NCBI GenBank assembly: GCA_002150815.3 | Contig: NDFF03000018.1 | Coordinates: 186,001 to 250,000 of the forward strand | DNA: 64,000 nt | Direction: 5' to 3' | Source: Grammothele lineata | Taxonomy: Eukaryota > Basidiomycota > Agaricomycetes > Polyporales > Polyporaceae | Part shown: positions 12,062 through 22,843 of the stretch, one piece after another | How the letters are laid out: each line of letters begins with the position of its first letter | How positions within the stretch are numbered: position 1 is the first letter of the stretch | Translations under genes and position numbers: made by a program | The notes under the pieces: model-generated | Seen by the model: the letters and a program-made list of their open reading frames with translations, nothing else | Databases searched by the model: none | What the model was told of the DNA's origin: nothing

Positions 12062-13210
12062 CTAGTCGACCTTAAGAGGCGTGGTCCTGAGGTAGGGCTG
12101 TATCTGGTATGAATAACAGCCGATAGCGAGGATATGAATATGGAGCCACTCACCTTGTGGATGGTGAAATCGGGGAAGAGCGTCTTGGCCTCCTCGTTGG
12201 AGACGGTAGGGTGCACGATCACGTCGTCGCCCTTCTTCCAGTTGACCGGCGTGGTGACGCGGTACTTGTCGCCAATTTGGAGAGCTGTCCGTCCGGAACG
12301 AATCAGGTCAGTCGCAATCATTGCGGATGACCGACAGAGATGATACGCACAGTCAACAACACTGTAGTTTGAGTGTCCCGGAGGCAGGTGGCGCGATCAT
12401 TAATCCGTGAATACGATATACGGGAAGCTACACCACACCACGCACCGGATGATCTCGTCGAAGTTGCGCCCAGTAGACGCGGGGTACGAGAGGGTCAGAC
12501 GAATGACTTTCTTGGGGTCGATTATGAATACCGTTCGGATCTGATGGGCGAAAACAAATGTGCTCAGCGCGTAGAACAACAGAGTCCTTACGGCTGTTTA
12601 CGATACTCACAGTGAAAGGTAGGCCCTTCGCGTCACGGTTGGTCGCATCCTGCTGGTCAAGCATGTCGTAGAGCGTAGAGATTTTCCTGTCCTCATCGGC
12701 GATCTGAACGGAGTACAGTCAATTTGGTCCTGGGGTGTAATGCGCCAGGCATAAATATGGCACAGGGTACCAACAACACGTACGATGGGGAACTGGACGT
12801 TCGTAGGGCCGTATTTCGCGCCCCACTCATTGATATCCTCAACCCACTTCTCGTGATCAGAAAGGCCGTTGGCGGAGATACCGATGAGCTTTACGCCACG
12901 CTTCTCAAAGTCGGGCGCCCTGGGGAACCACCACAACAAGCGTGAGTGTAGGCAATTGTCTGATACATAAACGCGCACGGGCTTACCTCCGCGCGACCTC
13001 CGCGAGCTCCGTAGTGCAGACGGGCGTGAAGTCGCCCGGGTGGGAGAAGAGAATGGCCTGGTGTACGTGGGTGATCAATGCATATTCTCGCTTGAAGACA
13101 CGTCCGATGTCACTCACCCACGAGTTGCCGATCCACTCATGGAACTTGATGTCGCCCTTCGTAGTCTGGGCCTCGAAATCAGGCGCGATGTCTCCAAGAC
13201 GAAGTCCCAT
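12062..13210 (-). CDS. 1-Cys peroxiredoxin (Prx6 class)
   Basis: Reduces hydrogen peroxide and organic hydroperoxides. Exons 13210-13118, 13057-12987, 12919-12784, 12703-12611, 12540-12446, 12361-12351, 12284-12154, 12097-12062; 221 residues. The peroxidatic cysteine is Cys45 in [13 protein letters not shown]. Other family stretches are [48 protein letters not shown] and [10 protein letters not shown]. There is no second conserved cysteine in the 2-Cys position and no targeting peptide. Exon 6 is only 11 nt, encoding most of RVVDS; without it the frame breaks before the conserved LQIGDKYR segment. Confidence 0.96.
12351..12361 (-). other. 11-nt microexon of the peroxiredoxin gene
   Basis: Flanked by a CAG acceptor and a GTGCGT donor. 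It joins phase 2 upstream to phase 1 downstream and restores the conserved peptide IIRVVDSLQIGDK. Confidence 0.88.
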
Positions 13211-13805
13211 TGCGGCGAGTGGCGGATTGCGGTGTGAGATTAGATGGAGAGTTCGAGCAGAGTGAAGGAAGCTGATTCAGCGCTGGGCGGGTTCCCATCT
13301 TCGTCAGAGCGTCACCTTATATAGTGGGTCTGGGGGAGCCGAGAGAGAGCGCGATTGCACGTCTGGATGACCTCTAGGGGTGTGAGAATGGCGTCTTCGG
13401 TTCGCACGCTTCCCGCTCATGGGACTCGAGTTCGTGCTAATGACGAATCTCGCTAGCCTTGGCTACGATGGCGGCATAGGTAGAGATACGCAGCGAGTGG
13501 AGACGATGGCTCGTGCGATGGGCACTAGCCAGGGAAGACCGTATAGCCCGACTCGATGAAGATGAGAGAAGGGCCTAGGCGGATCATCTCGAACGGAATC
13601 ATTATTCAACGTAATCATCCATAATGAACCCGAAATCGCGGTCACGAGACCCAGGGCGTACATGCCGTAAGACCGCGTCAGAGTGCAGAACGCCAGGCTA
13701 TTGCGTTCCAATCGGCCAATATTGATAGAGGTTGATTTCAGCGAGATAGTACTACAAACAAATTGTATCACAATAGCACACAAAGGACAAACACCTACAC
13801 GATTG
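13211..13805. other. Intergenic region
   Basis: Upstream of the peroxiredoxin and downstream of SSU72, both on the minus strand. I see no gene or named element. Confidence 0.4.
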
Positions 13806-15001
13806 CTAGTAGTACGCGATGGCATGCAGGATACCATGAGGGTGCCTCTCTTGGTGAGCTTGGAGAATGCCGTTGATTTCTTCATCCAAATCCTTCGCAT
13901 TCTCGATCTACCCCGCAAGTTATACCAACCTCGAGTCAGCGTAATGATACCCAAAGTGAAGGTGCTCACCGCCGTTGCAAGGTCCACCATTGCTTTCCCC
14001 GCAATATGAGCTTCTTCGTGATTATCCTTAATCTCTATGTTAATGATATGGACAGGTTTGTTGAACTCTCCTCCTCGTGTGAGTAGGTCTGAGGAATATA
14101 GGTAAGAGGGTTACATGTGCGGAATGCGGCGCGCAACTGACCATCGCACACGGCATCAAAACATCTTTCCTCGCAAGTTATCACCACATCCGCCACTGTC
14201 TTGGTTTCCTGCCAACGTTCAGGTGCACGCTTTATCCGTCTGTTCCTGTCGAGCATCTGCAGGAGACCATTTGCAGTATACCTTCGAGAGACTTCAACAT
14301 TATGGCAGGACATACATTGCAGTGACACTCACAGTCGAACATCCTGTGCCTGAAGCTGTTCGTAGATGTCATTGTAAGGCGTACCAAAAGGGTAAATGTT
14401 GGGCTTGTCTATTGCGGGACCGGGCAACCGAACAGCTGAACCAGTCCCTGATGAGATGACACGGAACCCGGCCTTACTAAATCGACGCGCGTTGGTGAGA
14501 CACTATTGATACAATATAGACAGCAAAATCCACTCACGCCAGGACGTAGTGCCCTTCCATAGACCGATTCTAAGCCATCGTTAAAAAAGCGAAAGGGACC
14601 AAGAAGAGATCTGAACGCACCTGGTTGCTTGCACATACTACACAGAATAATGGACGCGGCTTGTAACCAGACGACCCCTCCATAGATAGAGAAACGGCCC
14701 CTTGAGCTTCCTGAGTCAACTGTTGATTGGACACATCGTGTTCAGGGTGCTGAGGGGGAGCAGCGGTCGGGTACGGTGGGTAACTCTGCGATGCGGGAGG
14801 TTGAAAGCCATGGGAAGTCGACGGTTGGGGTGGGTGAGTCGAGAACCCCTGGTGCGAAGAACCTTGGTGTGGGAGAGTTTGGGCGGGTTGCACTTGCGCA
14901 GCGGGGGTATTGGAATGCGACCGTTGATGCTGTAGCCGAGGGTCCTGGCGCGGGTCTTGCTGACGAGCGAGGCGTGGATCGCGGGCTCTTCTTGGATCCA
15001 T
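13806..15001 (-). CDS. SSU72: RNA polymerase II CTD phosphatase Ssu72
   Basis: Removes Ser5/Ser7 phosphates from the Pol II C-terminal repeat and acts in 3'-end processing. Exons 15001-14621, 14569-14538, 14476-14333, 14281-14142, 14088-13970, 13907-13806; 305 residues. The CX5R catalytic loop is CASNQNR with Cys123 and Arg129, interrupted by the first intron. It is followed by [44 protein letters not shown] and [14 protein letters not shown] (general-acid region). It ends LHAIAYY, like the aromatic end of other Ssu72 proteins. The catalytic domain is preceded by about 115 residues rich in Arg/Asp/Pro then Gln/Pro/Ser, absent from the human protein. Met at 15001 is the first in-frame start that leaves the neighbouring gene intact; an upstream in-frame Met exists at 15043. 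Confidence 0.95.
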
Positions 15002-15039
15002 ATTCTCATAGAGTCTAAGGAGGTACGCGTCAATACATG

Positions 15040-15808
15040 TCATGGACGATGGGGAATCTGATATAACGCCTCAGCAGTATCTAGAACATAGTGGTCGTCT
15101 TCTCGACCCCGCAGGTCAAGTTTTTGCAGGTCGAGCATCCGCTTCCACTCTGAGTCATCTCTGAATAATCACTAAGTTAGAAACACTTACATTGCAAAGA
15201 AGAAACGAGACGTAAGATGGGAAATCAGTCGCCTGAGATGGTAGGAGGGATGAGACTTGGACGAGTGGTGTGTGGCGGACACCGATTGTGAAGCCAGTCG
15301 GCGCGGTGCCTCTCCGTGCGACTGTTCGGCAAATGCCGTGCACTGTTCCTCCGTCTGACAGAGTGACCTCGATCAAGGCCAACCCAACTGGCGCACTTCC
15401 TCATGCGAGAGCACAATTGGGAATGTGAGTATATCTCAATGCGATTTCTCACTATCTATCTAATCAGACAGTAATCAGACTGTCGTTTCAGTGAAAACGT
15501 GTTTGGAGCCAGCTTGGCAGCAGCCTTGAGCTTCCTACTGGGGACATGAACGGGAGACACGGGAGACGGCATTTCTGCTTCATAGAACTGATCCCCAGGT
15601 GCGACGCATGTGACAAAGCTCCCTATTGAATAGATGAACTCCCCATGTCCTCTTTCGTGTTAGCCTAGAAACACCGCTCAGATCGAGAGATACATCACGG
15701 TGACTCAAATCACTATTTGCTACGTGCCGATTGCTAATATCTAGTAAAGATAAACACAAGCGCACTGTTGTGACACCCGATATATGTTTAACGCAAACAT
15801 TTCTGCAT
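15040..15808 (-). CDS. Uncharacterised small multi-exon protein
   Basis: Recognised only after splicing, because its exons carry no internal start. Exons: 15808-15799 (tentative start), 15740-15675, 15622-15481, 15367-15191, 15160-15040. Phases agree at each junction and the frame ends at TGA 15042-15040. The peptide includes APGDQFYEAEMPSPVSPVHV, RKLKAAAKLAPNTFSLKRQ, YHLRRLISHLTSRFFFA and DDSEWKRMLDLQKLDLRG, a composition typical of real protein. No domain is recognised. Its stop is 38 bp upstream of the SSU72 start on the same strand, so it may instead be part of a longer transcript. The first exon is the least certain part, and two donors (GTTTGC, GTCTGA) are weak. Confidence 0.5.
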
Positions 15809-16133
15809 GGTTGAACGTCACCCTAGACATTCTTGTTCCCTCACATCCGTACACTCGTTGACAGACTACGACCTTCCTCTCTATTCGCCACGTTGCGGCA
15901 ATGGAAGTCGGCGAAACAACAATTCCGACGAGCCAATATCGGGCCTGATGAACACTATGTGTGATGATCTTCGTGACGCCAACTCAATCCAATGGATCTG
16001 TTTAACGTGGATAACATGGATCGCACTTTTTCTAGTTATTCACGCGGTGCTCGACTACGTGTATTACGTACGATGCGAGAAATTCTACTGTACAACCTTG
16101 TATCTCACATTTCCTTCTCGGACAGAGTCCAAC
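15809..16133. other. Intergenic region
   Basis: 325 bp between the dehydrogenase stop and the small gene. Protein-like fragments occur on the minus strand, but I could not join them into a model. Confidence 0.35.
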
Positions 16134-17297
16134 CTAGTCCAACCTTTCACCAAGAAGATCCTGGCTCCAGCTGGAGCACAAAGTCCAGAAGTTTGTTGCC
16201 ACGGTGCGATCTTTTGCTTGCTTGCTCTCCTGATCAGGCTTGCCATACGGCTCGGTGTAATATTTGCCCTAGTAATCGTGAGTTCCGTTCATACTGCGGC
16301 ATTCAAACGATTTATTACCTGATAGTCTTTCCAGTTCATCTCGTTAATGTCAGTGGACACGGCAGCCCACAGGCTTGCTTCGGCCCCTTCTTCAGCGCTC
16401 TTGCCTACCGCACGGCTGAGCGTTTCCACGACCTTGCCGAGGATTGGCCCATAGGACTCGGTCCAAGCTACCTGGACATCAGTGTTCACTGTTCCCGGAT
16501 GGACAGAGATGGCGAGTATTGGATTAGGAGAGCCGCTGAGTTTGCGACGGACAAGCTCATTGGCAAACGCAATCAGACCAAGCTTCGTACGACCGTAGCT
16601 GTGGCAATGTTAGTCGGTGAGTGTACTACTCCCGCAGCTCACTTACAGTTGTGCGCCATCACGTTCTTCATTGATTTCGTTTCTCGACTCAAAGGTCGTG
16701 TTGCTCGGTGCCATCCGGTGCATCTCGGAGCTCTGCATTACGATACGGACCGATGCCGGGGTCGCAGATTCCGCGGTTTTCTTCATCGTGTCGAGGAGCC
16801 GGAGTACCATGACATAGTGCGACAAATTGTTGACCTATCGCCCTGAAATAAGTGTCCGGCGGGGCAGAGGCATGCTTTCATCTACTCGCCTCAAAATGCC
16901 GCTCGATACCGTCCCCAGTCAGGCCATACGGCGCTTGACCAATACCTGCGTTGGCGATCAGGATATCAAGCTGGCCTTGTTCTCGCGCAAATTGCTTGGA
17001 CCAGCCGTCGACCTCGCGTAGCTGGCCCATGTCAAGTTGATGGTACGTCACGGAGCCGTGTGACCCGGCTTTCTTGAGTGCATCATTGATCTCTGCTTCC
17101 GCTTTTCGGCCGTGGTCTGGATTAGCAGAAACGAAGTGGACCTTTGCGTTGTGCTGCGCCAGTGCGGCAACGTCAGAGTAGCCGATACCAGCGGAGCCCC
17201 CTGTAACGAGCGCGATGCGACCGGAAAGGTCTGGGATCTGGTCAGGTCTGAAACGTTTGCTGAGAAGCGTTGCAGGATTAAGAGTATCCGGCACCAT
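16134..17297 (-). CDS. Short-chain dehydrogenase/reductase
   Basis: NAD(P)-dependent oxidoreductase with a Rossmann fold. Exons 17297-16890, 16834-16647, 16598-16319, 16268-16134; 336 residues. Visible motifs: cofactor TGGSAGIG, structural NAG in ANAGIG, HFEVN, a Ser in VMQSSEM and catalytic YxxxK (YGRTK), then VHPGTV. This matches the fungal retinol-dehydrogenase/WWOX-like branch in length. The first intron starts with GC rather than GT (see findings). Start choice: Met at 17297 gives the typical N-terminus; an upstream Met at 17402 would add a 35-residue Arg-rich leader that could be a mitochondrial presequence. Substrate unknown. Confidence 0.93.
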
Positions 17298-17982
17298 GGT
17301 GGTTACTGCGCGGAGTGTACTGCGGTACGGGTAAGAGATACTGAGAGTTCCGAGATGAGTTGCGGGAGGGAGCACGACTCTTATGGATCTGAGAGTTAAC
17401 ATGGCGTGGCTGAGGAGACGTTTTTGCTACGTAGTTCAGCAGCTCTTATGAACTCACTATGACGATCGCATTTGCTCTTCACTTGCCAATGACGCACCCT
17501 CCGGCGCCCATCCGCTCTTTATCGCGGCGATGACGTGAGAGGAAAATGATTTCACTAGAACTTGGGTGGATCACAACCCACAGCGATATGGGTATAGCTG
17601 TCGTAGACATGTTTGGTCCTTCAACACGCTGCTCAGGACAACTTCGGGGTTGGCGTTCAACGTTCCGGTCCCAGGTCCGGAATTGGCTAATAACGCCAGA
17701 GGGTCGTCGGTTCAATCCCGGCGTTGGCTGTTATATTAACTTTTTTGCCCGTTCTTCGACGTCAATGTCGCCCTTCCATATACATGAAGTCTACTAATTT
17801 TGTTCTTTTACACATTCCATGCGAATCGCCTGCAGACAGGCGTGTATTTTCGGACTTCTCCGAATGGAGCAGCTGTACAGTTCTTCAGCCACAACGCGAG
17901 CTTCTTCCCACGTTCCACCATACTCGGATGAGCGCTCGTACCTGGTGTAGCATCGTATCCTCAAGACCCGTACGACGTCGCC
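17298..17982. other. Divergent intergenic region with a tRNA-derived 25-mer
   Basis: Separates the dehydrogenase from RPL29. It contains a B-box-like sequence (listed separately) but no complete tRNA fold. Confidence 0.45.
17704..17728 (+). repeat. tRNA T-arm-like 25-mer, copy 1
   Basis: Contains the Pol III B-box GGTTCAATCCC followed by CGGCGTTGGC. It is nearly identical to 29473-29497 (one mismatch in 25). No complementary 5' acceptor strand is present upstream, so it is not called a tRNA. Confidence 0.6.
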
Positions 17983-18418
17983 ATGGCCAAGTCTAAGAAG
18001 TGCGTAACCTCGGTCGATGCATGTTAGCTTGTGGAGAGGCGTGCTCACCGTTTCCCTCTCTTTCTAGCCATACCAACCACAACCAGATTCGCAAGGCTCA
18101 CCGCAACGGTATCAAGAAGCCTCAGAGCCACAGGACTCCGTCGATGAAGGGTGTACGTTTTGGCCCCTCGGAGTGCTCTGTGTACTCAATGCTAACATTG
18201 TGCGCCCCATTAGGTTGACCCTAAGGTGCGCCGTCAACATGTTTGGATGTGGTGTATAGAGTTGTCTTACAGACGTTATTGCCGTGCTAGTTCCGCCGCA
18301 ACGCGAGGTACGCGTTGGTTGGTTCGGTGAGTGAGCCTCTTACCCCTCCTGTGGGTCCCCTCTCAGCTTTTTCCCTCCCCAGAGAAAAGCTCGCGCCGAA
18401 CAGAAGGCATCGTCATGA
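17983..18418 (+). CDS. RPL29: 60S ribosomal protein L29 (eL29)
   Basis: Large-subunit ribosomal protein. Exons 17983-17999, 18068-18152, 18214-18225, 18291-18326, 18383-18418; 61 residues, close to yeast (59). The protein begins [20 protein letters not shown] and continues [20 protein letters not shown], the family's hallmark. Exon 1 is 17 nt and exon 3 only 12 nt (VDPK). Highly basic and lysine/arginine-rich as expected. Confidence 0.97.
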
Positions 18419-18751
18419 TGGTATTTCTTCCTTCCTGGCACCGTAGAGGAAGATCTTGCAGACCGTTCCTTGAAGGAGGAGAGCTGGCCTGCCTCGCGCG
18501 CAAGGCGACGTCGATACGTGTAAAACAACACCATGATCATGCTGTGTATGCAACCCGCCGCTATGCATAGGACTCCGAGCAGAAATGCAAAAGCCCACAA
18601 ACACTCGAATCATTGTGCATAGTGCCTCCATAATGTGATTGTTGGAGAACGGGACATGCCATGTCAGACTGACGGATGCATGCCCCCCATGAGTTTAGAT
18701 ATAATCATAGAGGTGTGCGATGCCACAGTGCCAGTGGATGCTCGACAAATG
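18419..18751. other. Convergent 3' intergenic region
   Basis: Lies between RPL29 and the TFIIIC gene, which converge. I see nothing beyond likely 3' UTRs. Confidence 0.45.
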
Positions 18752-20888
18752 CTACCGGGAAGGGAACGTTTTTCTCTGCTGTTCGATAGCAGTCATGAGA
18801 CGATGTGCCTGCACGTCCCGCAATATAAGCGGATATCCGGGTAATACGAACGGATGAATTTCTCACCGCAGCATCCTCCGGAGGAAGTGCCCCCTTTGCC
18901 ATGTTGTGCTTGCCAAACTTCACTCTGTGCCTATGTTGCGATGACAGCTTGGTCATGCCTTCTTGAGGCACCAGCAACCTCTCGCATTCCTCCTGTGTTG
19001 CAACATGGCCTTGTAAGAGGGAGAAGAACTTGTGCCGCAGGACGGTCTTGATAGATTCGAGCGCCTGTGTCGTGTACCAGCCGTCACGTTCGTTGCATGT
19101 ATCACGTAGAGATTCCTCGTCCTCTGCTTCAATCATCTCCTGTAACATCAAGTCCGTGATGTCGCAAAGTTGGAACGCAGCCGTCTCGGAGGTAACCGTA
19201 ATGCCGTCGAATATGTGCGAACGACGTTCATCCATGCCCGAGAAGCGCGCCTGCGCATTTTCATTACGCTGTTCCTGTCGGCGCGTGACCACCGAGGGTC
19301 GTACAATAGGGTGGTTGATGTTCCGGAAGTAAAGCCGTTGGTAACTGGAGGCACGTAAAACGCTGTATAACATGAGGGAGAGGCGAACGCACGTACAAAC
19401 GAGCTTCTGGATCAATTCTAGGGTCATAGCCCAGGCGGACGTATGTGTCTCGCCATGGCCCATCTTCGAAGACATACGACACGAGAGGCAAAAGGTATTT
19501 TGAGCTATGGTGCGTATTCAGCTTAGAGACCATCAGAGTATTCGATAGCGTACTTGATTATGTCGCGCACTTCCATGGGTGTAAACTGGTTGAAAACGGC
19601 AGCACGCGTCCAAATGGGACGCTTTTTGAAGATCTGCACAAACGCGAAACATGGGTGGTACAGAATTGTCCGTTAAAAGCATGAACACCCACTTCCCCGA
19701 GTTTAGTGAGGATACTCTTGTCTGCTTGACCGCGATGCTCTTCGACCGCAGTCGAAGGCTTGTCGGGTACCTGATAGGTTGTTTTCATTAAACAGTACCA
19801 CTCAATGAGCGAGACGGTGGGATTGCTCACGTTCTTTTCTGTATATGCAACTGAGATCGGTCCGAGTCCTTTCCAGCGCATGCGGTTAATTAACCGTTTT
19901 TTCTCTTGGCCCGTTTCTTCGTCAACGACGATAGTCTCGACGGACGCTGTATTGGCCTTGAAGCTGAATGTGACTCGTTAGTTATAGGCCAACGTACAAG
20001 GACCAGAGATAACCGACTTGTAATTTTGAGGAATTCCCTGTCTACTAAACAGTGGCGGAGGAAACAGCCTCAGATTGCTTCTTGCGCGCGGAGCAGTGTC
20101 CGTGGCATGGTTTTTCCCAAGCAGCTGGGGATCAATGTCCATAGCTGATGGATCTGCTTCCGTTTCTGAGATCGTGTAGTCTTCCTCTTCAGGGGGCACA
20201 TGATATCCAAGCACGCCCTCCACTATGGCAGTGGTGGTTAGCCTTGTGGCGCTGCGCAACGGATTGAACGTCTTACCGTCCATATTGTCCATCGCGCTGC
20301 GTAATTTGGCTACAGGATCTGACATGCCTGGTTGGAACTGGAAGTCCGCCATGCCTGTAGATATTACAGTTGTACAATTCAGCGCATGTTTTAGCAATAC
20401 ATCGTAGCGCACATACTACGAAATCGCGCGGTTTTTGGAACTACCCCCACCGCTTCAGTGGTGTACTCGCCCACCGCGCCGTCCCCAGTATAGCCATCTT
20501 TATGCTTTCTCCTTCGCTTCACAACTCTGAGAACGACATTGCTCGTGGGCACGACCTCGCCGGGGATGGGATGTGCATACGGGTTGCCCGGCCGGAAGCC
20601 GAGCTCGAGGAGTGACTCGACACGGTCACGCCCGGTCGCACGGCGGAACGCCGTGTCAATTGCGGGCTGTCCACCAAGCCGCTCTAACGCAAGAGGGATA
20701 GATGCAGGTCGGACATAGCCAGGGTACTCGATTGAGTAGAGGTGAGTGCTAGGAAGGGGGCGAGAAGGCGCAACCGCAAGTCCAGATCCGGCTGACGCCT
20801 CCTGATAGTCGCTGTTTGTTCTTCCGGCAGGTAGTGAAGAGGATCCTGAGGAAGGCTGTGATGATCCCGCTGTAGGGTCAGCATCCAT
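18752..20888 (-). CDS. TFC1: Transcription factor IIIC subunit (Tfc1/Sfc1/GTF3C5 family)
   Basis: Part of the TFIIIC complex that binds the A-box of tRNA genes for RNA polymerase III. Exons 20888-20420, 20354-20018, 19963-19693, 19633-19554, 19504-19397, 19344-18867, 18808-18752; 599 residues. Family stretches: SIEYPGYVRP, LGGQPAIDTAF, ELGFRPGNPYAHPI, TARFRMADFQFQP, FKKRPIWTRAAVFNQ and VSYVFEDGPWRDTYVRLGYD with PRIDPEA. The last intron (strong GTGAGA donor, CAG acceptor) is inferred; without it the frame would run on to 18705 with an unlikely tail. The N-terminus is Ser/Gly/Pro-rich. Confidence 0.92.
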
Positions 20889-21109
20889 GTCTGTTTAGCG
20901 GTTAGATGAGCAAAAGACACAAGATGGATTCTTAATGCGGGGCGTTAGCGAGGCGCGCTCACAAGTTGCGCCGACGCGTTTCGTCACGTGGCCATTCAAC
21001 ACTTCGATACCGAGTGCAGTAGTCGGCGGGATTCGGGAAGCTTGTAACATCCGCTCGTCTCCTGTGCGGTGTCCCTCTGCGGAATCGCCGCTCTCAAGTG
21101 CCTGAAGTC

Positions 21110-21514
21110 ATGGAAAACACCTCTGAAACGACTCTGCCGACCGCAGATGCTGCTGCTGAAGCTCCCGGCGGTTTCTTCTCTAACATCCTCACCCCCGGGT
21201 CGTCCCTCAATCCCACGTTCCTTCGCATTCTCGACGCGGCATTCATCGCTCTGCTGCTGGTTTTCATTTTGCTTTTATTCCTTACTGGAGGAAGTGTACA
21301 CATGGTGTTCCTCATTGTCATCGAAGGATGTCTTTGGGTAAGCGTGAAATGGTGAGCATGCCCAACTCGAATATCGATCCCGTGTCGCCGACAAACGTTT
21401 GTGAACCTATACAGGTTCATCTCCGAGCTCCAGAATATGCGTGAAGAAGAGGTAACCAAAAGCAATACGAGCGCAAAGCAAGAAATGACAGGATTGAAGC
21501 TCAAGGCTGAATAG
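21110..21514 (+). CDS. PKR1: V-ATPase assembly factor Pkr1
   Basis: Small ER membrane protein helping assemble the vacuolar H+-ATPase. Exons 21110-21351 and 21415-21514; 113 residues. After an acidic head comes FFSNILTPGSSLNPTFL and two hydrophobic helices, the first around LDAAFIALLLVFILLLFLTG and the second around HMVFLIVIEGCLWVSVKW. They are followed by FISEL, the same order and spacing as yeast Pkr1. The tail is charged. ATG at 21110 is the first in-frame ATG. Confidence 0.9.
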
Positions 21515-21654
21515 ACCGCGGCTTCTCTCGCTCCACCAGTCCTCGTGTTCCATCGCCCTCTATAATACACCGCGCACACATAATCGTACATTCCTCCATC
21601 TACATCAAAGTGTCATAGGCATGACAACCACCACACGTCAACGCCACAGGCATA

Positions 21655-22563
21655 TCAGCGACGACCGCGCTCGCTCGTCTCATACCACGCCTTCGTCCTC
21701 CTTGCGCTATCCTGTGCCAGCTGGAATACTACCCGAGATGACGCAATGAGCCCAACTCGCTACAAGGAGCATAATGTGATACGTACATTCTCGTTCAGTA
21801 CCATCCATTCCTTCTCGGAATGCCGCGATAGCAGCGTCCCCACCTCGGCCGCCGCCAGTGGCATGGATGGATGCGAAGTGCTGCGCCTGGTCGATGATTT
21901 CCGGAAGGCGGGCGCGGAAGGTCTGGTATAAAGGCGGACATGGAGACGGTACGGTTGCAGGGACAATGGACGTGTAGGAGAAAACAGAGAGTGGATAAGA
22001 CAGTATGACGGTATGGTCGAGGCGGACGTACATCAGTGAGCACCTTTGACAATGTCGCAGCTGGTTGATCGTCCAGTCTGAGATGCGACTGCTTTCAGCG
22101 GAGAACCCAAGATAAAGGACGTTGTCGACTTACAACTTTGTGATCATTCTTCCGAACCCGTACCACGGCCCCCCTTGGCCGACCAATGCGGAAAGACGTA
22201 CGCTTCGAGGCTCCGCGTTTAACGCGTTTCGGACACGCGCTGAGAACGGAGGAGGTATCGTAAAGTCGGCGTAATCCCTGTGCAAGACGATCTTACAGCC
22301 AAGGTCTCGTAACAGGAGGTGGAGGTACTGACGAGTAGATGAGGATGTATGCCATCCACAAGGGTATCTGAACTTTGCTCAAAGCCTTGATCTACCACCG
22401 TTATTTCTTAGAAGTATGTTCATGTGGTTTGCGTGTGTAGACGTACTTCGCCAGACTTGCCTCCATCAAGGTGACCCATGTCGGGCACGTCGACCTTGAA
22501 CGTGCACTGTATCTTCTGGTTCTCCGCCAGAATCGACTCGATTGAATAATAGTCATCGTCCAT
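21655..22563 (-). CDS. PSF3: GINS complex subunit Psf3
   Basis: GINS joins Cdc45 and Mcm2-7 to form the replicative CMG helicase. Exons 22563-22447, 22367-22333, 22277-22134, 22077-22032, 21922-21787, 21728-21655; 183 residues. Starts MDDDYYSIESILAENQKIQC, the family signature, then GHLDGG, IPLWMA, RVRNALNAEPRSVRLSAL, RARLPEIIDQAQHF and TERELFQLAQ ending in KAWYETS. The final exon was placed by this last conserved helix; a nearer AG at 21761 would give an unrelated tail. Confidence 0.95.
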
Positions 22564-22843
22564 TTCCCACCAGATTTGCGCGTCGAAACAGCAGTTGTAG
22601 CTATGAATGCGTGTATACAAAGTTTGCCAGTGCAGAGACGGAGGGGTGGTGAGTACAGGTGACAAAGCGAGGTGTGCCGACGCGACGCGACGCGCGCCGC
22701 AAACGCGTCCGAGACGCGTCCACGCGCAGCTTCCCACGCCTAAGTCCTACATACATCCTCTCCACTGTCCGGTCAGCGCACGGCTGAGCCTGTGGGCCCC
22801 CCTCGGTCGCTTCTTCGCTGCTTGTGTGTCTCTCCTTGACACA

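Noticed and set aside
17600..17730. Possible tRNA gene
   Set aside because: Only the T-arm and tail are convincing; no complementary acceptor strand or proper D-arm lies upstream.
21761..21786. 26-27-nt intron at the end of PSF3
   Set aside because: A longer intron to 21729 gives the conserved TERELFQLAQ...KAWYE end instead.
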